In this document: one piece after another, positions 34,849 through 47,400 of the stretch
Position numbering within the stretch: the first letter of the stretch is position 1
How the letters are laid out: each line of letters opens with the position of its first letter
Source of the DNA: Coprinopsis marcescibilis
Lineage: Eukaryota > Basidiomycota > Agaricomycetes > Agaricales > Psathyrellaceae
Length of the DNA stretch: 64,000 nt
NCBI GenBank assembly: GCA_004369085.1
Contig: ML210306.1
Coordinates: forward strand, 2,019-66,018
Direction of reading: 5' to 3'
Program-made: the position numbers and the translations under genes
The notes under the pieces: generated by a model
Databases searched by the model: none
Seen by the model: the letters and a program-made list of their open reading frames with translations, nothing else
Told to the model about the DNA's origin: nothing

Positions 34849-35444
34849 GGTCGGTTAAGAGGCTGTCTTATATACCGTTTCCAAAATTCTTAGAGACCCT
34901 TATGGTTTATGGTTCAAGTTCAACCTTTGGACGCGTCGCTCATTGTCCTCTCCTGGGCCAGAGACTGTTCACGTGGGCGCGTTTGATTGCTGCCCAAACT
35001 CACTCGACGTCGGACGCGATTCTAAGAGACACTCAGAGCCACTATGCGGTGATGGCACGAAGATAAGGATAAGGGCTGGAAACGTTCTCTGCTGAACGAA
35101 TGGTTGCTGTGTTGGCTTGTAGTATATCCCACTTTATATTCGCCGATTTCATCCTAATCTGAACGTTCATAAAAAGCACTGTAGTTGACCCATTTTCAAA
35201 CTTTAGCAAGCCTAAGATGTGCAGCGTAGTTATAAAATTGAGATCTCGCAGGGTTGCCGTGAGCTTGTGCCTGCCAAATGCCGCAGGGCCCAGGATGCCT
35301 CGATAGAGGGCATTGCTAAAGACACACTCCTGAGTATCTAGGAGCTCAAGTGTACAAACGGATGTCCTGGCCTGCGTGCCCTGACAAGCCTGGGAAGTCA
35401 CACAATATAAACATTCAACGAACTCTTCCACGAGATAAGCGCCA
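34849..35444. other. Spacer within the F-box/kinase unit
   Basis: About 600 nt between the F-box stop and the kinase start on the minus strand. Nothing else recognised. The equivalent spacer in the plus-strand copy is about 250 nt. Confidence 0.4.
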
Positions 35445-37163
35445 TCAGTAAAAAGTATCGCTATATACCACCCCTGCTTCCCTCCAGCCCTCCAAGTAAC
35501 TATCCATCTCGATCCAATACGCAGTTGGTCGATAAGACCTTTCATACTCGTGCAGCCTGAAATCTATCTTGAGTCCGTCCTTGATAAAAGGCCTGAGGCA
35601 ATGGATATACGGTGCATCCCGGGACAGTTGCGCTGCTGCAGTCCCGTGGAATACCACTCGCTCGAGTCGCGAAGCTAGGGTGGTTCCCTGCATTCGAGAC
35701 CGAACCAAGGCTGCTAAGTCCGAGGGAACCACTCTCATAGTGCCCGCAGCGTAAGCTCCTACGTCGAACTCCAATGTCGTTAGATTGAGAAGCAGGTTCT
35801 CTGCATGAGGCTCAGGCTTGAGCGTGAGTATATGGAACAGGTCGATGCAAGAGTCCCATATCTCCACGTGCAGCGTTCGAACGTGTGGTGTAAAAGGGAA
35901 AAGGCCACTCAATCCCCATGTCGAATTTAAGGCCAGCGAGAGCGTTTCCAGGTGTTGCAGCGACTTGAGTTTGTTGAGGTTCTCTTGTTGCCATATGCCA
36001 GGCTGGAAGTGAGAGGCCACAAATCGAAGAGATCGAAGTTGAGGGAATTCGAATCGTCTGAACACCGCCGGATAGTCGATTTTTCCGTCGGAATACTGCC
36101 AGGACCATAATGTCATCTGCTCTAGGGATGGTAGGAGTTTCCTTGCATACGGCGCTGAAGATAAGGGAGTCGGATCGACATCCTTTACTCCAACCACCAT
36201 TTCGAAGGATTTAAGGCGAGGTGCGGATATGAGGTATTTGGTCCAGAACGTGGAACCCATGGCGTGAGGGATTATGAGATGGGACAGTTGAGCTGTGGGG
36301 AGAACTACAGGGAATGCTAGGGCGGGGTCTATTCCGCCCAGTGCCACCTTCTTCAGGCCCGACGAGTTCTCGAAGGCTGTAATAGGGGAATGCCATTCCC
36401 CTTCTATGTCCGGTAGGAGCAAGACTAGGTTCTCAAGGAGCGGAAATGAGTTTGGTGGAATATTGTTCAGGAGCGATGCTGGAATGCGGGCCAACGTAAG
36501 TCTTGTGAGCGAGTGCATTGTTGGAAACTGATCCGTAAGGAATGCGAGTTGGCCATTCAATATCCCCGGGGTGGTGTGCGGCGCCGATATAGCATGAAGT
36601 TCCTGTCTGGAGCTCTTGGTTCTTAAGAGCCATACCTCAAACAGCTCCTTCGCCAATTCGATGTCGGCTTCGTTCTCCCCGATCTTTAGATTTAACGAGC
36701 GCCATAAGCGTGTACATCCCAATGCCACCTCCCGCCAGTGACTGCATACGTGAGTCAGCAGCACAGGAGCCTCGTTTGGCCAAAAAGAGATGAGATAACT
36801 GGATTCGGGGAGACATAAAACAAAGATCTCCTGCAGTATGTCGTTTGGGAGAGTTGAGAAATCGGGCTTCTCGCCGTAGGCCAGGATAACCCTGGCAGTG
36901 TTCGCCAACAGATCTGCTTCCTGTTTTCGAAGTTCTGAAAGTCGTCGTTCCAAATATTGTATTTCGCGTCTGAGTTTCGCGAGATCTGTGACATCGTGTT
37001 CCACAAGTCGGTCTGGTTGATTGTCATCCGGGTTGGCTGCGACGGAAAGCAATTGGCAATTGGGCGCTACGGGAAAGTTTGCACGAGCCGCACCTTTGAC
37101 ATCGTCCTTAGTTACAACAACTCGCGGAGTCCCCTCTACTGTCATGTGAAAGTCGTCACTCAT
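35445..37163 (-). CDS. F-box protein, coiled-coil type
   Basis: One open frame of 572 aa without introns, starting at ATG 37163. A coiled coil (LAKLRREIQYLERRLSELRKQEADLL, about residues 61-86) precedes the F-box DFSTLPNDILQEIFVLCLP...LLTHVCSHWREVALGCTRLW (about 101-155). The rest has LRR-like strands ending in a conserved tail YIHCLRPFIKDGLKIDFRLH and YLEGWREAGVVYSDTFY. The F-box should bind Skp1 in an SCF ligase, and the C-terminal region would select substrate. It is closely similar in layout and tail to the genes at 49919 and 52051, and with the kinase at 32924 it forms the minus-strand copy of an F-box/kinase unit. Confidence 0.9.
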   Translation of the reverse strand: MSDDFHMTVEGTPRVVVTKDDVKGAARANFPVAPNCQLLSVAANPDDNQPDRLVEHDVTDLAKLRREIQYLERRLSELRKQEADLLANTARVILAYGEKPDFSTLPNDILQEIFVLCLPESSYLISFWPNEAPVLLTHVCSHWREVALGCTRLWRSLNLKIGENEADIELAKELFEVWLLRTKSSRQELHAISAPHTTPGILNGQLAFLTDQFPTMHSLTRLTLARIPASLLNNIPPNSFPLLENLVLLLPDIEGEWHSPITAFENSSGLKKVALGGIDPALAFPVVLPTAQLSHLIIPHAMGSTFWTKYLISAPRLKSFEMVVGVKDVDPTPLSSAPYARKLLPSLEQMTLWSWQYSDGKIDYPAVFRRFEFPQLRSLRFVASHFQPGIWQQENLNKLKSLQHLETLSLALNSTWGLSGLFPFTPHVRTLHVEIWDSCIDLFHILTLKPEPHAENLLLNLTTLEFDVGAYAAGTMRVVPSDLAALVRSRMQGTTLASRLERVVFHGTAAAQLSRDAPYIHCLRPFIKDGLKIDFRLHEYERSYRPTAYWIEMDSYLEGWREAGVVYSDTFY

Positions 37164-38224
37164 GCTAGGATTTCTGGGGATCCTTCAGTGTTCCTCTGGG
37201 TGTAGCTAGTGAAGAGCCCGCAGCATCAGATATAGCCACTGTTCACAGCTGGAACAGCGTACCATATAGACCCCTCTCCCTGAGTGCGATATTGGATCTG
37301 GATCGAGGAAGGCTAAAGTATATAGCAGTTGACTGTTGCGCAGGTACTGGTGATGGATGGGATGCATGAACGAGGGGCGACCGTCATAGACCATTTCACA
37401 TTTGAGATTCCGCAGTTCATTATCACTATCACTTACGCAAGCTAACAGGTTGGCTTTGACTGTTTGATGGCATTGGTTCAACAGCCCGCAGCTCCTTCAG
37501 GAAGTCTACAGTTAACTGGAGAGCAAGTGCCAAAGACCCAAACTTGAGATATGGGCCAGCCACACAATTCACACGCATGTAACCTCAGGAGAAAGAATAG
37601 TTGAACTTCACCCTATGACCTATGTATAGCTCATCCGCGCAGATGTTCCATGTCGAGAAAGCGCTACACGCCTGGAATATGAGAAACAAGTCATCAACTA
37701 CCGAGTCGTAAACAGGCAAGAAATCTGAAGAGGCTTGCCAATCCAATAATTAATACCAACGACTTGCAACGGTGCAATAAGAATGGAAGAGAACCAATGG
37801 TAGGATGAGTTGACGACGAGGGCTATGGCGAGAACCGAAAGACACGGATGTCCCATGCTTTGTCATTGATTTCCAAATGATTCGCCGGACCTCGTTCACT
37901 TAAAATCGACACCCGTGTCATCGGCGGTCCACTCGATTGAGAGCTAGTTGTGGAGAACTCTGGGGCTACGAAGCATTAATGACCTCTATGAACGCCGTAG
38001 GCGATGGTAGAACTCTCTGAGGTGTCTGAAATACATAAAACCATGCTATGCTGATCGTAAATATATGAGTAGTGAAACGATTACACAAGTAAACGAGTAG
38101 TATCATAGTACAGGTCACATAGGGAGAACTGGACAGTAGGTATTATGGGGAAAAGTAATTGGGTACGCTCCAAGCAGGCATGTAGACCCAATAGAATATA
38201 TCTTTCTGGTTCCATTAATTCCCT
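37164..38224. other. Intergenic region, no gene
   Basis: 1.06 kb with only short frames and no family features. It probably includes the promoter of the F-box gene on its left. Confidence 0.5.
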
Positions 38225-39131
38225 TTACTCTGGCTGAACTTTGATCCATTTCATGTACAACACCACGGCACGCTGGTGCAACTTGAGGTTGGGATTGTGG
38301 GTCGATTTGTACGCGGAGGTGACCCCAATGCCCTTCATATTTACCGCAATGTTGGTCATCTAGATAGATGGTAATATAAGGGATAATGATTTGGTAGGAA
38401 GAAAGGGAATATACGACCCACCCGTATTTCCCCATATGTTATTTCTTCATAACTTTCCATATCCTTGAAGAGCTTGTCCACAGTGGACTCATCCTAGGAG
38501 TAACGACACGTTGTCATTGGTGGGTCACTACGACTGAGGTGATGTTGACGAATACCTCTTCCCTGAGACCAGGTCCGTTGTAGGGCAGCATCGTTGCGAG
38601 TTGCCGTTTCCAGTCCCAGACTTTGAATAGCTGCGGGAGACTGGTGAAGGTATATAGCGACAGCCTGTTGTAATTCGAGCAGAAAGTCGCGAAGGATGTG
38701 ATGGGTGAGGCGTTTTCCAGGTCTTCCAGGCACTCTAACAAGCGTTCCCAGTCGGAGGGGAAAACATCTGCAGTCGATTTCAGACACACACATGTTACAG
38801 CAGGGAGTACGCTGCGAGTGAGCAGTTTAAGCCAAGCACCACCCCCAGACGCCGTCTTGGTGGGTAGTTCTTTGGATCTGGCGAGCACAAGCTGGGTTAC
38901 ACGCTTCTGGATTGCCGGGTTTGACAGAAGGAAGGGGATGAGGCTCCCCTCGACGTCCTCGTTGTGGGCCTTGCTCTCTGGATGAACGATGATCCCCTTG
39001 AAGGTTAGAGGGCGCGAAGCAGAGCATATGAGACGACATGTGAGTGAGAGGGCTTTGAGATCCTCAACGGCGTCAACATCTGTTAGAATCATTAGCAGGA
39101 TCTCTGTGGGACATGAGAGTAATTGGGGCAT
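38225..39131 (-). CDS. Small F-box-like protein
   Basis: Three exons (39131-38532, 38493-38422, 38359-38225) give 268 aa. The start MPQLLSCPTEILLMILTDVDAVEDLKALSLTCRLICSASRPLTF is an F-box. An in-frame ATG at 39251 would add 40 residues and cannot be excluded. The middle has LRR-like helices (PAIQKRVTQLVLARSKEL). The last two exons were found by splice phase: a 38-nt intron, then DESTVDKLFKDMESYEEITYGEIR, then a 62-nt intron, then MTNIAVNMKGIGVTSAYKS and a tail ending KWIKVQPE. It is only distantly related to the coiled-coil F-box genes in this window. Confidence 0.72.
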
Positions 39132-40139
39132 GGCGGTTATCGTCGTCGATGGTGTGCGGCAAGATGGAACTAAAGGTTGAATACCAAGGCTCCCACGCAC
39201 GCCCCCAGTCTGCCACTGGCCAATGACATTGACCCGGCATCCTGGTACCATGGTAATAAGCGCTCAACTCATCGATGATTTCCCTACCAGCAAATCCTCT
39301 AACCTGGGGGATCCACAGATTACGAAGACGAAGTAATGTGCGCATTGCTTTATTCGAGAGCCACATGTGGCGAAATGTGTGCCTAATCTGGACAACAATA
39401 GGAAGGACCATACAAAGCGGTAAATATAAGGTAAGTAGACGCAGACACCCTGGATAATTCCGGCAAGTTGTCTGAAATGATGCCAGTGGGTAAACTTGAG
39501 CTAAATAGGGAATGATATCTCACGGTACTGAACGGGAACCTCCTCGTGCAATTGTTTGGTTCCAATGTCCTTGGATAACAATTGCCAAAGGGTCCGGCGA
39601 CAAGTAGTCCTACCATCCTTTGAATCTTGCATCCCGACTTCATTTACGGATTGTATCGCAATTTCAAGGTATCGAGGGTGAGTCAAGTCAATGCCACGGA
39701 TGGTATATATATATTCTCAGAAGCTGACTCAAAGCATAGGTTCGGGCAAAATCCACCTTGCCTTCGAAAGAAATCGTCCAGTCTTTCCCTCTGCTTACTG
39801 GCAGAAGATCCATACCAGGTTTTGAGCCTTCAGGCACAGAGGAAGCTTTGGAATTGCTCTGGAGTCTCCTTGGACGGGCGACGTAACCTCTGTGAAGGCA
39901 TAATAGCTTGTCAGAGGCTACGAGACAACTGCCAGAAAGGCGGATTATCCTTCCAGTCCGTCTACGCTGCGTTTGCACCTGTGCGACTAATAATGATTGC
40001 CCATGACGCAGGCTGCTAGCTAAACTTCTTGAGCACGGCCCGACTACCAGAGGGCCAACACCATAATCTGACTTCGGGTGAGTTTATAAATTGTAGTCCT
40101 CGGATCAAGCCATCCTTATATGTACATCTGCCCTGCAGA
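39132..40139. other. Divergent intergenic region
   Basis: About 1 kb between the small F-box gene and the F-box/WD40 gene, which are divergently transcribed. The sequence may hold both promoters. A TATATATA run lies near 39703. No gene supported. Confidence 0.45.
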
Positions 40140-42853
40140 ATGGCGTCTGTTTCTGTCCACAGCAACCGCCACGATAAAAGGGAAGAAACTCACTCGGGAC
40201 CCTCAAATCTCTCTTTGCTTTACTCTCCGCAGTCTGTCATGAGTGGTGTTCAATCGCATACCCACTACGTGCCAATTGCATCCCCACCGACACCTGCGCC
40301 GTCCCCGGGGCCTATCTTATTGCCGAATTACCCTTACCAAGCACCATTGAGCACCAGTCCTTCCGAATTCCCACCTCCGGGAAACAGCCTTGCCCGACGC
40401 CAGTTCCTCAGCTCCATTCTCGCCACATGCACAGCTGAGGAGTTGCTCTTTATTTCCTCAGCCATTGCTCCTCGACTCAAACGAGACTTTCTGGTCTCTC
40501 TACCCCCGGAACTCGCGCTGTACATCCTCTCGTTCGTGGATGACCCTACCAGCCTCGCACGGGCATCCCAAGTCAGCCGACACTGGCGATCTCTTGTGCA
40601 CGAGGAGTCGGTGTGGAAACGGATGTGTCATGTTCACGGATTCGATTATAACATCCAGTCATCAGAAGCCCGAAGCAGGACGAGGAAGCACACCACAGGG
40701 CACGACTGGGATACTAGGTGGAAAGGCAAAGCCAAAGCACAACCCACACCTCATCGCCGACGACGTCCACGCCCCGTCGAGACCTTTTCATATCGTCTTC
40801 ATTTCAGAAACTCTTACATCACGAGTGGGTTCTATTCAACTTCTAGACTTTTCGTAACTCTCGTGCTGAAATGTTATACTAGTGACACATTGGCGGAAGG
40901 GTGGCCATTTGCTACGGTCTCACCGGATACCTGTGATAACGCCTGAAAGTGGTGTCGTTACCTCGCTCGCATTGGACGCGGACTGGGTTGTCGTCGGGCT
41001 CGCCAACTCCAAGGTCCAAGTTTACAGAGCACAGACGGGCGTGCTCGCGCGAACCCTCGTAGGGCACGACCTGGGCGTGTGGTGTGTGTACTTGGTGAGC
41101 AAAGGGGGGTGGATGGCGACACCCCCTTCTACTTCTTCTGATCGACAATCGGAACGAGGCGGGACCGAGCCTTTCACAGCCAGACGACGTGATAAAGAAG
41201 ATCCGCGACCTGGAGCCAGTACTCCTTCGACATCAATACCAACTTCCGCACGTCGGATACGCAATGAGCTGGCCCGGTTGAGCCTTGATAATGCGCCTCC
41301 TGGAAGTTTTGGAGATTTTATGCCAGCGACTACACCGCCTGGTTCGAATGGGTTTGGCGGTGGCGACCATGCGGGGTCGAGGTCGCAGTTCAGGGATAGG
41401 GATAGGGAGGGACTTTCGATGACGATGGATTATTTGCTTTCGCCCTACCTCCGAGTGGCGATCGGGTTGGATCCCTCTGAAGATGAGTGGGAGGAGGACG
41501 AAGAGGAGGAGCAGTTTTATGAAGCGGGCGAGGCAGTTGAGGTGGAGACGGGATATGATGGATATCACTATCCGGCGACGGGCATTATTGACGAAGATGC
41601 GCTGGATGAACAGAATGGGCAACGCGACCCTAGGCTGGATTACGAAGGGAATGGGAACGAACCTGAAGTGGGTGGAGAGCCTGAGGAGCCTCGTGAGCAG
41701 TCGAAGAGGAAGTACAGCGATATGTGTCACTCCTCGCAAGGGTGGGGTCAGCCGAATCCCATCATCGTTAGTGGTGGTTGTGATAAGACGGTGATGGTCT
41801 GGGATGTACTTACTGGGTAAGTCCTGTTTATGATTCAGTTCATGCATATGTCGCTGACATCGTTGTTCTTCAGGCAATGCCTATATAAAATGATGGGACA
41901 TACGTCTACAATCAGGTGCATTCGGGTACTGCAGAACCGACCGATTGCGGTTTCTGGTTCTCGGGACGCTACGCTGCGTGTTTGGGATCTCCAAAGGGGG
42001 AGGTGTCTGAGGGTGCTGGTGGGGCATCATCAGAGTGTGAGGTGTATTGATGTTTCGGGTAATAGGGTTGTCAGTGGAAGCTATGACACTACATGTCGGG
42101 TAGGTCTCGTTTCAGACTTAAGCTGTTAACGTTTTTTGACCTTGGTTCGGAAGATCTGGGACGTGGATACCGGGGAGTGTCTCCATGTTCTGAGTGGTCA
42201 TTTCCATCAGATCTACTCTGTCGCATTCGACGGGCGGTTTGTTGCCTCTGGAGGGCTGGATACGACTGTTAGGTTGTGGGATGCCAACACTGGGTGAGTA
42301 TCCCATCGCAACCTCCTATTTATGTCTACTGACCTCGAACTCTTTCAGGGACTGCGTCGCATTGTTACAAGGGCACACTGCGCTCGTCTGCCAGCTCCAG
42401 CTCTCACCTACGCTGCTCATTACGGGTGGGTCCGACGGGCGGGTGATCACCTTTTCTCTTGACTCGTTCACCATCTCGCATCGTATCGCTGCACACGACT
42501 GTTCAGTCACCTCCCTCCAATTCGTCGATGACGGTGGGGAGAACGACAACTTTTTGGTGACTGGAGGAAACGATGGGCGTGTGCGGTTGTATGAAGTCAA
42601 GTCGGGCAACTATGTGAGGGAGGTGAGCGAGGGTGGTGAGAAGGTGTGGCGAGTTGTTGTTGGGTGGGGTGTGTGTGTTGCGGTGTGTAAGCGGGGTGCG
42701 AAGACGGTGGTGGAGATTTGGAGTATGAGGCCCGATGCTGGTGGAGAAAGTGTGGAGGGTGCTGGTGCTGTCAAACTATTGCGGCAAGGCCCAGAAAGAC
42801 TGGAATTTGGAGGGGTAAAGCAGAAGTCCAGGCGTGCTGTGGCTGTTGTGTAA
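40140..42853 (+). CDS. F-box/WD40 protein (Cdc4/Pop1/Fbw7-like SCF receptor)
   Basis: Five exons (40140-40824, 40883-41816, 41874-42099, 42154-42293, 42349-42853) give 829 aa. A disordered Pro/Ser start is followed by the F-box LVSLPPELALYILSFVDDPTSLARASQVSRHWRSLVHEESVW (about residues 120-165). The join to WRKGGHLLRSHRIP gives the linker typical of Cdc4-like proteins. WD repeats follow: VVVGLANSKVQVYRAQTG, VSGGCDKTVMVWDVLTG, VSGSRDATLRVWDLQRG, SYDTTCR-IWDVDTG, GGLDTTVRLWDANTG and later blades. A long acidic insertion lies between the first and second. Such receptors bind phosphodegrons and pass substrates to Cullin-1 ligases, controlling cell cycle or metabolic regulators. Whether this is the Cdc4, Pop1 or Met30 orthologue cannot be settled by eye. 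Confidence 0.93.
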
Positions 42854-43255
42854 TGCTATTGGGTGTGCTTTCGGTTTCTGTGGGTGAGATCGATGTTCTG
42901 TATAGATTTTTGGGCTTTGTAGACTTGTGCTTTCGTGCTAGGCTTTTATCTATTGCTGCACTGTTGTATTATCTAGACTTCTTCTGTTTGTCACAGACGC
43001 CTAATCTGCCCCGTGCTTATTTTACTCTCTTGATTAGTGGCTTCGCTGGGTTTGCCTCATGCACATGGTTGATTGAAACATATATTACCCCATGGATTTA
43101 GGATATTCATTAAAAATGGCTACATGTTTATCCAGACACCATCGTCCAACCTGTCCGACACTTTGCTCTCTCTATAATCCGACATCGTGAGCGAGACAAG
43201 CTGTCCTATCGATTGTGCTGTATAAAAGTACATTCTGTCCTTGGGAAGGAGATTA
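42854..43255. other. Convergent 3' spacer
   Basis: 400 nt between the stops of the F-box/WD40 gene and VPS28. Nothing else recognised. Confidence 0.5.
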
Positions 43256-44116
43256 TCATGATGGGTCGTCCTTTCCACCACCAAGGCTCCTGTAGAACTC
43301 GGCATAGGCATGGTCTACGTCGAAGAAGAATTGTCGGGACTGTTCTTCTGTTAGTTCCTCTGAGGCTTTCATGCCGTTCAGCGTTATCAGCCTATGTATC
43401 AGACCAGATTAGTATTGCACAGTATGATTTGGTTAGAGGACGCGCCAAGAAACCATCTTGCTCTTTCCCTCCCAATCTTTGCTCCCTTTGAATCGGGCAA
43501 AGCCTGTGACCAGCTCTTGCAGGTATGAGTGCAACTGGTCTTTCGCCAGCATCTTGAGCTTGAGTGCATCCATGAGGGTAATGAAGCTCTGTCCATGGAT
43601 CAGGACGTCCGATATACTCTCGAGTTGCTTGAGATAGACTTACCTGCGTCGTAGCTGCGACCCATTTCGCGGTTTCTGGTCCTGCTTCGCTCGAGTGTTC
43701 CACCGTGGCTGGTACTCCGACCTTGATACGGTGCAATGCGGCAGGATGGTCCATCTGTAGAGCCATATCAGTCTGCTAGGACCATCTGTGATCCAAGATT
43801 ACTGACTCGGTATTTCGCCATGAATTCCTCGATTGAGGGTACTTCGTCCTCTACAAGCTTCAACATGGTCTTGTATTGCGATAGCAGACGGGTGCACGCC
43901 GGCGAGTACCTCTTGGAGTCTGCCTCAGCCACAGATAACAGCACCCCAGCGCGACAGGACTCACTCGACTGCGGTTATGGAGTCCCTGACATATGCTCGT
44001 TCCAGGTAGTCAAGGGCCACGATTATCCCAAACAGTGTCGCCAAAAGGTTGTATTTCTCCCTCTCCGCATTCGAGCTGTATAATCGGACCTCCTCGTCCA
44101 AGGATATTGGTGCCAT
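43256..44116 (-). CDS. VPS28: ESCRT-I subunit Vps28
   Basis: Five exons (44116-43965, 43909-43807, 43754-43644, 43588-43446, 43391-43256) give 214 aa. The N-terminus MAPISLDEEVRLYSSNAEREKYNLLATLFGIIVALDYLERAYVRDSITAVEYSPACTRLL is the diagnostic Vps28 core that binds Vps23 and Vps37. The C-terminal four-helix domain, KDWEGKSKMVSW-LITLNGMKASEELTEEQSRQFFFDVDHAY, contacts ESCRT-II. The protein acts on endosomes in sorting ubiquitinated membrane cargo. The last intron (43445-43392) starts GC rather than GT, which is required to keep the frame and the MVSWLITLNG join. Start and end agree with the family length. Confidence 0.95.
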
Positions 44117-44437
44117 GGTCGACATGAGGTGGTGGTCGCTGGTTAAGGAACGGCAGGGGGCAGTGCCTATGCTGATCGTACAGGCCCCGCGGTCAGTTTC
44201 TGCTGGCCAACAGCATATCACCGTGACGGTCATGATGACCGGCTATTTTCTGTTTCCTGGCTTCTACCACCACTGTCGCTCTTTCTGGTTTCTTACATAG
44301 AGTTCTTAGATCCTGGTATCAGGAGGATTCTCTGACCTCGGATCATCCTCTACCATCCACACAAGTCCCTAAAAGGCCGGCCAGGTAGAAGTTCTTTCGC
44401 GGAAAGGTCACGCACGCTCTTTCTTGCTCGTACTACC
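44117..44437. promoter_or_regulatory. Shared divergent promoter region of VPS28 and the M28 peptidase
   Basis: 321 nt separate the two ATGs on opposite strands, so both promoters must overlap here. No canonical TATA box was identified. Confidence 0.5.
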
Positions 44438-47400
44438 ATGACGAACACCAAGCGGTGGGGTCCTGTGCGCTCGTTACTGTTGCTGTCTCCAGTGTTCATC
44501 GGTATCCCGTTGTTGGCCTTGTGGAACCATACCAGTGAGTGACACGTTCGCTGCCTTAACGCGCACACCACTGATCGTTGCCTGCGCGTACTAGACTTGC
44601 CAAAACCCATAACTGAACCGTAAATTCTACCGTTCCTATGCACTATTTTCTTTGCTGAAGCTATTTCCTAGGTTTGACCCTGTTACTGGGCTTCCTCAAA
44701 TCTCCGAGTCGAACATCCTCGGTGTTGCAAAGTATTTGTCAGAAGACATCGGGTACCGGACGGTTGGAACCAAGGAACATGCACTCGGGGATGCCTGGCT
44801 GTTCAATCAAGTTCAGCTCTTCCAGGAGGAATGTGAGAGTATTGTGTACTCGACAGGACGCCAGTTGGAGTGCGAGATCTGGCGCCAGCAGGGCGGAGGC
44901 AGCCATCGGTGAGTCGCTACCCATGAGGCGATGGTGCAGCGCTCCGAGTCTGGACTAACATGTTTGACAGATTCGACATGATGGGCAAGCGCCTGTACAA
45001 GACCTACGTGAACCTCACAAACATCATCGTACGCATCTCAGACGGTACAGACGAGGGCAAGCAGCACGCCTTGCTCGTCAATTCGCATTTGGACAGTACG
45101 CTGCCTAGTCCTGGAGCTGCAGACGATGGCATATCCGTCGGTGTCATGCTCGATTCCATGCGGGTACTGCTACACACCCCTGACTGGTCACCGAAACATG
45201 CTGTAATCTTCTGTAAGCATACCTTCAACTCTTTTTGAGATTATTTATATTTGTGGCGGGAGTCTCGTCGAAGTAGTATGGGCCTTTGACGGGCAATACG
45301 TCAGCACTGCTTTCGCCGATTTCCCCCTCTCTCCGCAACTCCTCTTACTGTTTCTGACATTGTCTCCAGTGTTCAACAATGCCGAGGAATCGCTGCAAGA
45401 TGGGTCCCACTTGTATGCCACTCAACACCCCACAGCTTCTACGTGAGTGGAGCGGTTTACAATTACCCGGCTTCGGGCTAATTGATATATTTACCATAGT
45501 GCGCGGGCCGTGATTAATCTGGAAGCAGCGGGGACCACGGGAAGAGAGCTGCTTTTCCAAGCGACTTCAGATGAAATGATAAACGCATATTCGCATGTGC
45601 CCCGGTGAGTGATAGCCCTCCATATACCGTAAAACACATCATGCTTATGCGACAATAGGCCTTACGGAACCGTATTTGCAAATGATATCTTCAGTTCTGG
45701 CATCCTTCTCTCAGAGTAAGTCCATTTCATTCAGCGCAACGACCTTGATTGACATCCATTATAGCACGGATTTCCGACAATTCGAAGAGTACATGAGAAT
45801 CCCTGGACTAGATGTAGGATCAACCTGGCCCTTGATCGATAAATACTGACGATCCTTCAGATGGCCATCGTAGGCAACAGCTATCTCTACCACATGCGGA
45901 AGGATCTAGTCGAAAACATCGAAGTCGGCGTCGCCCAACACATGGGTGAAAACACGCTTGCCCTGATCAAGCACCTTACATCGGACGTGTCTACGCTGCC
46001 CAAGCTTGCAGACGGGCATAGCCCACCGCAAACAGTATATCTCGCTTACCTCGGCGGCATGTGGATGTCGTACTCCTTTAAAACCGCCAAGGTCCTCTAC
46101 ACTGCAATCTTTGCCGCTGCTGTCGTCTTTGCGAAGATGACTTATGTTCCGTGCCCGGGTTCGAGGAAGAATGAAGGATTCTGGGCCGTCCAGACGCAGG
46201 GTGCTGTCGCGGTTTTGACCGCCATTTTGTGTGCTATTCTGGTGCCCAATCTCGTTGCGCTGCTGATGAGGTTTGTGCTCGGCAAAGCGATGAGCTGGTT
46301 TTCGAATCCTCTTGTGCCTGTGGCGCTGTACGGACCAGCCGCCATTCTCGGTGCGTTTCCTTCATCGTCCCTTAATTTGGACGCATCTGATACCTTTTAC
46401 AGGCGCGCTCGCTTCACAATACTTTTCCATCGACACCGTCCATGAACAAACGCTCTTCACCAGCATGCTCTTAATGCAGACGTTTGCTGCTCTTGCTATC
46501 CAACTGCTGGGTATCGGATCGGCGGCGCTGTTCTTCATGAACAGTGTGCCGATTTTCATCGTGCTCCTCCTCAACCCTCTGCTCTCGTCCAACCCCAAAG
46601 CACGCGAGATTTCGATGGGAACATACTTTCTCGGGCAGATCTTTCCGTTGCTTACGGGATCCTTGCTGTCGATCCCGACTCTCGAGGTGTTCGTTCCTCT
46701 GGTTGGTACCCTTCTATCGCGTTTCAGTTTGGGTACTGAAATTTCATTTTAATCCGGTAGACTGGACGAATGGGTGCTGATGTTCCTTCGGATAACTTGA
46801 TTGCGACTCTCATCGCGGTCCTTGGTGCCCCTGCTCTCCCCCTCCTTTTGCCGCTATCGCACCGCTTCGGGAAGAGAGCTCTGGTTCGCGGAATCTTGTT
46901 GATGACCATTGTGACCTCGGTGTCCATCGCGTACTTTGCCACCCGGCAGCCATTCGACGAGATGCACCAGAAGAGGTTATTCGTCATTCACATGGAGAAC
47001 GTACGTCGTTTGGTTCTTACATTTCTTATATGCTAAACTGGTTGCTTTGTAGGTCACGACGAACGAGCAGCACTTACATCTGGCTGCTGCGGATGGTGCA
47101 CCTGGGTTTGACCTGCTGGTGGAGGAGATTGTGAGGGAGTTTGGGACGACGGAGCATGCGCCCGCACCCGTTGTGATGAACGACCATAACTCGGATTGGG
47201 ACTCGTTGTACCCATTTTCTGCTGTGAGTATTTCGTCGTTGTCTTTCGGTCTTTCTCTGATGCCCGGGTCTGTGAATGCAGTTCTTGTCCCCGTTCAAGG
47301 TCCCGCTGGCCGTCCCTCCCAACTATGTGTCGCAGTGGAAGAGCTCGTCAAAGTTCTTGGTCTCGGCTTTGAATGAGACGACGGACTTGGTTCTTGGAAC

